Positions 57,401 through 64,000 of a stretch of DNA of 64,000 nucleotides are shown here, one piece after another. Below the pieces are notes generated by a model, which had not been told where the DNA came from, searched no databases, and saw only the letters and a program-made list of their open reading frames with translations. The DNA comes from Notospermus geniculatus (taxonomy: Eukaryota > Nemertea > Pilidiophora > Heteronemertea > Lineidae), in contig NMRB01000934.1 in assembly GCA_002633025.1 (NCBI GenBank), positions 41,176 through 105,175 on the forward strand, read 5' to 3'. The first letter of the stretch is position 1, and every line of letters begins with the position of its first letter. The position numbers were made by a program, and so were the translations under genes.

Positions 57401-60400
57401 TTGAAATTTCCAATTCGTATCTACGAAGTCCATACGAAAGATAAATTTCAAAGTTTAATACACACTGTTAACTGTATCGGTCTAACGTCATAGGCTAAAA
57501 GACGCTCTTGCAGCAGACGATATTTGTGGTACCAACCATGTCCTGAAATACATTACGTCATGGAAGTGAAGCCCAATTTCGTATTTCGTACTTCGTGTTT
57601 CGTCAGACTTGCGAAACCTCCCTAATGTCACCCGCCGATGGGCAAATGTTCTGAATAGAGTAGGTAGGCCTATGTATCGGGTGTCCCAAAAAAAGTGAAC
57701 CGCTTTTTGACAAGTATTTTCTCAGCGATAGATGAACCGAATTCATTGGAATTTTTCACTGAGTAACCTCAGGGTACCGTCAACAAGTCTGCAAAATATC
57801 TAAGAGATCGGTCACATATTGTGCGAGTACTGTCAAATTCAAAACAGCATGTCAAAAAACCCAATATCAGAGCTAATGCAATGTGACCTTCATCATGTTC
57901 ACGCAGGTGTTGACATGCTGTTTTGAATTTGACAATGCTCGCATAATTTGCGACCAATCTCCTAGATATTTCGCAGACTTGTTGATGATACCCTAAGGTT
58001 ACTCTGTGAAAAATTCCAATGAATTCGGTTCATCTGTCGCTGAGAAAATACTTGTCAAAAAAAGCGGTTCACTTTTTTGGGGACACCCGATATATCTGCC
58101 TTGAAGTTACACTCCTCCCCAGTGTTCAGTTAGGTATAGACACTGGTATGACGACGCCAAAAGTGAAGGATCATCAATAGACGGCGCTGTCTGACAAGGG
58201 ATCCAATCATATTAGCCTAANACAAAGCGAAAAGATGCACAAAGGTCAACACAAAGTAAAGGAATATAAAGGAAGTCAACTTCCAGATTTGTAGGAAAAA
58301 ACAGAATGGATAATGCAAGTCACTGAGCAATGAGAAGAATAGGGCGAGGAGGAATAGAGCAAAAAGGGGGGGAGGGAAAAACAAGGCCTGGACCAGAAGG
58401 GGAGCCACGAACCCTCCGCAACTGGAAAACCTAAAACGAAATAGGCCTACCTGTTCAACCCTCAGTTTGTCCCCTTCTCGGCGTAGGTATCTCGCAACCC
58501 CATACAGAGAGAACATAAGTAGTGGTTGCGAGTTAATGGTGGCATCCATCTTCAGTGGGACGCTCAGGTCTTCCCCAGGGTGGACAATATACTCGGGTCT
58601 TGGTACTTCGGTCAGTATGTCGAACTGGGCAGTACCGTTCGCGAGCCGCTGGAGAATGAACGCACTGGCGATATATTGCAGTGAGGTGCAAGGGTGCTGA
58701 ACAGTGATTTGTAAGTACATCATTCCAAGGACGCTAGCCACCTTCCCGCCAGTGATGCGCACTTTGGTCGTGTCGCCGTTCTTCTCCTCAAAGATATTGA
58801 AGGCGTCACCTGAAACATGAGGTAATAGGGAGGTTTCAAAATCAAACAATAAACGTAAACGTTAACGACAACTTTATTTTTGTACCGAAAATGCAATGCA
58901 AAATCTGGTTAATGTGTAGTATGAAAAATAACGTTGTCGTAAAAGTTTGGTTTATCGTTTGATTTCGAAACCTCCCCAATGTCACTCGCCGATGGGTAAA
59001 TGCCATCGAGATGTTCTGAACAGAGTAGGTAGGCCTACATGTATATCTGCCTTGAAGTTACACTCGTCCCCACTGTTCAGTTGGGTATAAACACTGGCAT
59101 GACGGCGCCTAAAGTGAAGGATCATCAATAGACGGCGCTGTCTGACTAGGGAGCCAATCATATTAAGCCATCATCATCAGTTAATCATCATCATAAGTTT
59201 AAGTGACGCCGCCGTAACAAACTTTCTGATTGGTTAGATACGTGTACAAAATGTACACTGTAGTGCGGCAGATTCCCCGAATCGGACAGCTAACGTCACC
59301 TTTAAAGCGAGGAATCCACCATTGATTTTAAGCTGATTTTGCGTTGGGACTTGCTTTGCAACTGGGCACTCGATCGTCGTAGTGGACTCGCCAGACGTGA
59401 TTTCCACCAATGGCGAAGATGTGGTCAGTTTCAGTCCATAAAATCGGTCGGCGACCGGCATCAGTTCCTTGCGACCGTATTCAATCGCAGGTGGCAGGTT
59501 GCAAAGCAAGTGGCAACGCAGAAAATCAGCAGTGGATTCCTAGCTTGAGCCCCAGTCACATATCCACTCCGGGGCCCGTACGCCAATTTCTACGGTGCCC
59601 AGTTTGATCCAATCTAATTTCCGCTTAACTACATGTATTGAGGCGATATTTGGCATAATTCATCTTAGATCCGTGTTTAAGTCTCTAGAATCCACGGCAA
59701 GCCGCCGGGTGGGGAAAATCGTACGGGGCCCGGTGGATTTGTGACCTAGGCTTCAGTGTTACTTTCAGGATCGCATCAACTGAAGCAGTTTCAGAGCGCA
59801 GGTTCAGGTGTAACGTAAAGGCATGTAAAGGGTATAGCGGTATGAAACTGCGGCAGGAGTTTACCTTGAAGTGGGATGTTCAGGAGAGCTACCCTAGCCG
59901 TCCATTCGTGTATTTGTTCGAACACGAGCTAAAAAATTCACATGGAAGCGGCATGCTTCCACGTGAAATAACAACTACAGTGACCATAACACTTTTGTCT
60001 TTTGCTTACAAACTTTCTCAAATCGTGTTTGAACGAAAGCACGAATCGACGGCCAGAGTAGCTCTCGGGAACGTTTACCGGTAACGTTATTTTTTGACTT
60101 ACCCTTGTCCGGTATGTAATAATCCAAAACACTTTTCCTCGGCCAGTCATCATCATACCGCTTTCGCACAAGCCAATTGAAGTTAACGGGTCGGCCGCTG
60201 GTCACACTGGCCTCGACCTTCAGCGGATCATCGGTGTAGCTGAAGTCATGTATCCTCGGGGGAGTGAAAGGTCCAACGCATCCCCCACTTACTTCCCCAT
60301 TTACCTGAACGAGAGGAAGCTTTTGTTGTGTACGTAGTGTTAGGCCTTGTTCACACTGCCGGCACGGACCGATGGGATGCGATGCGTTGAAAAAATCGCC

Positions 60401-62622
60401 AAGCGGTGTCAGTTTTGACAAACATGTAGCGCGGTGCGGCGCGACGCGGTTGCGGTGGTCATTATGAGCGGAAATGACTCGTTCAAATTCTGCCAGAAAT
60501 GTACTTGAACAACACTGAAAAACTTTTCCTCATCAAGACGAACTTAGGTTCGTTTCCATTATCACCAAACTGAGTATCAATTAAATTCGTCAAAATGACA
60601 AGTCCAGGTTCGTCATTTTGACGGACATAAAAAAGGGTTCATCAAAATGACGAACGTGGACTTGTCACGCAGCAGACGATTCGACGCGGGAGCGACCGGG
60701 GGCGGTGGAAATCGCTCGTCGCGTCCTACCGCTTCTTATCGCCGCATCGCGTCGCACCGCAAGTGTGAACAGCTATAGGCTTTAAGGTCTCGGGCCACTT
60801 GTGCGTTCTGCGCTGCGTGATGCGTCAAATCTTTTGTTAGGAAACAGANTCATCGGCGGTAGATTGTCCGCCATGATGGTTTTTACAAGCAAAAGGTACC
60901 ATCTGGACCAGACTCTAAAATTGAAAATTGCAGAGTCTGGAGGCACGAGACTAGGCTACTGAGGACGGCAGAAATCTGGCTGCCGCCGGAAGTGACTAGT
61001 ATCTAGTCGTGACTGTACTTAGAACACGTACAACCACATGATGAAGGACCGGATACCAGTTGCAACGAGGAATCATGGCGGCGGCTGGTAAATATCAACA
61101 TTGCAGAGAATAAATGTCGCTTTTCGCTTGCTACAAAGCGTGTTTTAGCGATAATCAATGCCAGACGAAAGACTGAGTATGGGTCCTTGAAACCAACGCA
61201 TGCAAAAGCCTTAAAAAGTGACATAGCGAATGACACATGGCTGATTTTCCAACCGATTGTGGAAAATCGGTTGATTTTCGAATTCGACCAATCAACGCCA
61301 TGAAACTCGCAGCCAGCACCGGTCTATATATTTTATATTTATAGACCGGGGACCAGTCTAAACTTTCTCAAATCGTGTTTGAACGAAAGCACGAATCGAC
61401 GGCCAGAGTAGCTCTCGGGAACGTTTACCGGTAACGTTATTTTTTGACTTACCCTTGTCCGGTATGTAATAATCCAAAACACCTTTCCTCGGCCAGTCAT
61501 CATCATACCGCTTTCGCACAAGCCAATTGAAGCTAACGGGTCGGCCGCTGGTCACACTGGCCTCGACATTCAGAGGATCATCGGTGTAGCTGAAGTCATG
61601 TATCCTCGGGGGAGTGAAAGGTCCAACGCATCCCCCACTTACTTCCCCATTTACCTGAACGAGAGGAAGCTTTTGTTGTGTACGTAGTGTTAGGCCTTGT
61701 TCACACTGCCGGCACGGAGCGATGGGGTGCGATGCGTTGAAAAAATCGCCAAGCGGTAGTCAGTTTTGACAAACATGTAGCGCGGTGCGGCGCGACGCGG
61801 TTGCGTGCGGTGGTCATTATGAGCGGAAATGACTCGTTCAAATTCTGCCAGAAATGTACTTGAACAACACTGAAAAACTTTTCCTCATCAAGACGAACTT
61901 AGGTTCGTTTCCATTATCACCAAACTGAGTATCAATTAAATTCGTCAAAATGACAAGTCCAGGTTCGTCATTTTGACGAACATAAAAAAGGGTTCATCAA
62001 AATGACGAACGTGGACTTGTCACGCAGCAGACGATTCGACGCGGGAGCGACCGGGGGCGGTGGAAATCGCTCGTCGCGTCCTACCGCTTCTTATCGCCGC
62101 ATCGCGTCGCACCGCAAGTGTGAACAGCTATAGGCTTTTAAGGTCTCGGGCCACTTGTGCGTTCTGCGCTGCGTGATGCGTCAAATCTTTTGTTAGGAAA
62201 CAGAACGGCGGAAAATAACAAAATTTGACGCATCACGCAGCGCAAAACGCACAAGTGGCCCGAGACCTAAGGCTGCTTTTCCACGAGACGTTTGCGGACG
62301 CGGAATAGGAGGCGGGCGCGGGTGGANCCACCCGCGCCCGCCTCCTACTCCGCGCCCGCAAACGTCTCGTGGAAAAGCAGCCTACAATGACAGCGATCAG
62401 ACGCGAAAAAATTCGCATCGCACCGCCCCGCCAGCGTGAACAAGGGTTGGCATGCAACTGTGAGGCGGACCTCAGATGATCTAGAATCTTCCAAACCGTG
62501 TCCACAGTGGTTGTGAGAACTTCTCTCCTGGGATGTGAAAAGAACAAGAGACTTACCTCACATCCTGCAAAAATTTGCAGCAAAAGAGCTACGACAACGA
62601 AATAGTTGGTGACCCGCTCCAT
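54434..62622 (-). CDS. Ig gene B: secreted protein with Ig-like domains, four exons, intact frame
   Basis: Exons: 62557-62622 (signal peptide MERVTNYFVVVALLLQIFAG), exon 2 from either 61453-61654 or 60103-60304, exon 3 56195-57216 (1022 bases), exon 4 54434-54748. Phases 0, 1, 0 as in gene A; the product is about 534 residues with either exon 2. Ig-like signs: EADSGVFVATL, VKCIAHAGGG, SGEYGDYRCKANSG, TFRCVGK with VVQCLVGDH. It ends RFWAQDK without a membrane segment, so it is probably secreted. It is a paralogue of gene A on the same strand, with an extra truncated exon 3 at 58451-58809. Similarity to a named Ig family is not clear; a recognition or immune role is possible but only a guess. 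Confidence 0.8.
54775..54923. mobile_element. MITE, ends AAAGCTGCTTTTCCACGAGA; second copy 62271-62384
   Basis: Inverted ends aaagctgcttttccacgaga and the complement, with gcccgcaaacg and gcgcgggtgg pieces inside. The second copy is almost a pure palindrome with a single N at its apex (62326). The first copy interrupts intron 3 of gene B, 27 bases from exon 4. Confidence 0.8.
55183..55661. mobile_element. GGAGCxGTCAG-family MITE, copy 5, with an internal insertion
   Basis: Ends caataggagcagtcagcca and aactgactgacagctcctat. The middle (about 55262-55560) is foreign and recurs at 55727-56075. A half copy 6 ends at 56166. Both lie in intron 3 of Ig gene B. Confidence 0.75.
55349..56085. repeat. 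Direct repeat, units 55349-55590 and 55759-56085
   Basis: Both units read catggcggcgccctgctcat, then gtcgatgttacattgcaacg to gaagacgattgttgattggt. The second has about 85 extra bases near 55903-56005. Confidence 0.85.
57233..57622. mobile_element. GGGAGGTTTCG-family element, long form
   Basis: 390 bp, ends GGGAGGTTTCGCAAATCTGG and the inverted gacttgcgaaacctccc, with cgaaatacgaaat arms inside. It starts 17 bases from the exon 3 acceptor of Ig gene B; the same place in gene A is empty. Confidence 0.85.
57677..58090. mobile_element. Mariner-like MITE with TA target duplication
   Basis: 414 bp; ends TCGGGTGTCCCAAAAAAAGT and the inverted form, arms of about 100 bp, TA on each side. The paralogous site in the duplicated segment (about 59040-59050, catgtatatctgcc) has one TA and no insertion. 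Tips of the form GGGTGTCCC are common in Tc1/mariner-type elements. Confidence 0.85.
58451..58809 (-). pseudogene. Truncated extra copy of Ig exon 3
   Basis: Shares the exon 3 acceptor and frame from DAFNIFEEKNGDTTKVRI to GDKLRVEQ, then breaks off exactly where GTAGGCC follows. That site could act as a donor: the resulting 359-base exon would start in phase 1 and end in phase 0, compatible with joining to exon 4. Otherwise it is a dead fragment. Confidence 0.6.
58828..58976. mobile_element. GGGAGGTTTCG-family element, short form
   Basis: 149 bp, nearly the same as 48405-48552. It starts 18 bases from the acceptor of the truncated exon 3 copy. Confidence 0.85.
59302..59546. mobile_element. 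MITE, second copy of the 15984-16243 family
   Basis: Contains the same internal blocks (gacttgctttgcaactgggc, cgtgatttccaccaatggcg, cggtcggcgaccgg) and ends ggattcctagctt. It lies in intron 2 of Ig gene B. Confidence 0.8.
59549..59752. mobile_element. MITE, ends AGCCCCAGTCACATATCCAC; inverted copy at 63024-63246
   Basis: Ends gagccccagtcacatatcca and ggatttgtgacctaggctt are imperfect inverted repeats. The copy at 63024-63246 is in the opposite orientation and shares the interior (ggatctaagatgaattatgc). Confidence 0.75.
60103..60304 (-). CDS. Ig gene B exon 2, copy 1
   Basis: 202 bases, acceptor TTCAG and donor GTAAGT, encoding VNGEVSGGCVGP, then SYTDDPLKVEASVTSGRPVN and NWLVRKRYDDDWPRKSVLDY. 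Starts in phase 0 and ends in phase 1, so it cannot be combined with copy 2 in one message without losing the frame. Confidence 0.75.
61453..61654 (-). CDS. Ig gene B exon 2, copy 2
   Basis: 202 bases with the same splice sites as copy 1 and a few amino-acid changes (DPLNVEAS for DPLKVEAS, PVSFN for PVNFN, RKGVLD for RKSVLD). It lies nearer to the signal-peptide exon. Confidence 0.75.
62141..62268. repeat. Inverted repeat, arms aggtctcgggccacttgtgc
   Basis: About 55-bp arms (aggtctcgggccacttgtgc, then gttctgcgctgcgtgatgcgtcaaat) face their inverted copy. In the upstream duplicate (60783-60848) only one arm is present before the N at 60849. Confidence 0.8.
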
Positions 62623-64000
62623 TCTCAGTACCATCCGGTAGCTAAGTCGAAACGGTCTGTGAAATGGTTGGCAATGAAATTGCGAACAAATAAAATGCCG
62701 AACTATTACGTGGCAATTTCCTAATTTTCGACATTGTCGGCAATTCTGATTTGTCTGAAAAAAATGACGTCTGGGATTTCTGGGGCATTGATATCTTAAA
62801 GGTACTCTCCACGTGAGAGTTTTCTCGCGTGAGTTGGTACACCTTTAGTCTCACGCGACCAGACTCGTCCACAGACCACCACCTGATCCTACCAACCTGC
62901 GCGCTGTAGTCGTGGCTTGTTTTGGTACATGTAGGACCAAACTCCTCCGCAGTGCCATCGCATTCCGCATTTTATGATGCTCCACCCCGGCCTGCGATAT
63001 ACGACACTGTCAGCAGGTGTCTTAAGCCTAGGTCACATATTCACCGGGCGCCGTACGATTTTCCCCACCCAGCGGCTTGCAGTGGATTTTAGAGACTGAA
63101 ACACGGATCTAAGATGAATTATGCCGAAATCGCCTCAATAGATAAGTGGAAATTAGACTGGATCAAACTGGGCACCGTAGAAATGGACCAAAATGTCTGT
63201 TTTTACTCGCCGTACGGGCCCAGGAGTGGATATGTGACTGGGGCTTTAGTGCTTTGCAAAATTACCACTGAAGCAATTTCCTATTAATTTTCGAATTGAT
63301 GGCAGCGAACCTCTGATTCGTCTGCAACATTCTTTTTTGTGGCATTTCTAGGGGATTGTTGTGTTAAAGGTACTCAGTCATCCACCACGTGAGAGTTTTC
63401 TCGCGCGAGTTGGTACACCTAGTCTCGCGCACCCAGACTCATCCACATTCGCACGTTCTCATTATCTCGGAGGGAACTGCCCGGTAGGTCATGTGACCGG
63501 AACGGACGGGACCGAGTCCAGTGTTACATTTTTTGTGCAGGCAGTAACATGAGAATTACAAAGCATTTGTTGGGGTATTTTAAATTGAACGTTGGCGGGC
63601 CTTCAAATCATACTCATAAGATGAGATGAGATGTAATGCGATGAGATGAAATACATAAGTTTATTTTTTATCGGTATGTGTACATGTACATTAAAAACTT
63701 TAGCTGCGATGGGCTCTTCAACCGATATGTAACATGTATAAAACCAAGAAATATTTAGTGTGCATAAAATTTTAAGATGACTGCACTGAAGTTCTAGTGT
63801 TCCATTAGTGATGTAGGCCCTACATACATATAAAAAACGTGCATAAAAGTGTTACAGTACTCGATTGAATTAATCATTTTATGATAGCTTCATGTCAATA
63901 GGTGCATAAAATATTACATGTATTAAGATTACTGGACTATAAAGCTCTAGTTATTCACAACTTTTTAAAAATGCATAGAGTATGTTACAACAAATGGAAT
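62623..64000. other. Flank upstream of Ig gene B, no further gene recognised
   Basis: 62690-62880 matches the flank upstream of gene A (52320-52422 plus 52916-53040), and a third copy is at 63255-63445; shared words are cacgtgagagttttctcgcg and gagttggtacacct. A MITE lies at 63024-63246. From 63550 to the edge the sequence is AT-rich with a small gatgagatga repeat (63615-63650). Confidence 0.6.

Larger units (their letters stand above)
60011..62204. repeat. Tandem duplication of about 840 bp carrying exon 2 of Ig gene B
   Basis: 60011-60848 and 61361-62204 match at high identity with an offset of 1350-1356 bases. Copy 1 ends at a single N (60849). Each unit also holds an inverted-end element (ggccttgttcacactgccgg to aagtgtgaacagctataggc) and palindromic words such as aaatgacgaac. 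Confidence 0.9.

Noticed and set aside
1-64000. CRISPR array, bacterial operon or retroelement polymerase
   Set aside because: No array of evenly spaced direct repeats with unique spacers, no operon layout, and no reverse transcriptase or integrase motif was seen in any frame.

Overview
The window looks like a draft-assembly piece of a marine invertebrate animal genome. It has intron-rich genes, GT-AG introns with GTAAGT-type donors, very many short inverted-repeat transposons, and frequent acatgtac and taggcctac words. I think an ambulacrarian (echinoderm or hemichordate) is most likely, but this is an impression from sequence style and not a proof. There is one 982-base gap (32190-33171) and several single N positions.

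Region 1 (1 to about 31.6 kb, minus strand) is one gene: the Mediator kinase-module subunit MED12. I could place 31 exons with consistent splice phases. They run from the start codon at 31628 down to the left edge, where the glutamine/methionine-rich C-terminus leaves the window (about 2017 codons here). The introns hold at least a dozen MITE-like elements, two tRNA-derived SINE pieces and several minisatellites. One minisatellite is built from copies of a MED12 splice donor.

Region 2 (about 31.6-41.6 kb) has the gap, a block of nested inverted-repeat transposons (two families with perfect 9-bp target duplications), an intronless nanos gene (minus strand, 36470-37282) with both CCHC zinc fingers intact, and a neighbouring 232-residue reading frame with a polyglutamine tract.

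Region 3 (about 40.8-46.2 kb, plus strand) has an unrecognised single-exon gene for a 931-residue protein. It carries ten modules of the form CxC...CxxH plus a run of 18-residue repeats. A truncated, nearly identical copy of its first part lies directly upstream and ends at a single N, so it may be an assembly duplicate.

Region 4 (about 47.4-63.5 kb, minus strand) holds two tandem copies of a four-exon gene for a secreted protein with immunoglobulin-like domains. Gene A (47376-52273) has a 2-base frameshift at the edge of a 700-bp tandem duplication. Gene B (54434-62622) is open and has two intact alternative copies of exon 2 and an extra truncated exon 3. A 51-base in-frame remnant of the Cys-rich gene lies between A and B, showing that the Cys-rich gene end and the Ig gene were duplicated together as a block. 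Comparing the copies gives filled and empty sites that date several transposon insertions.
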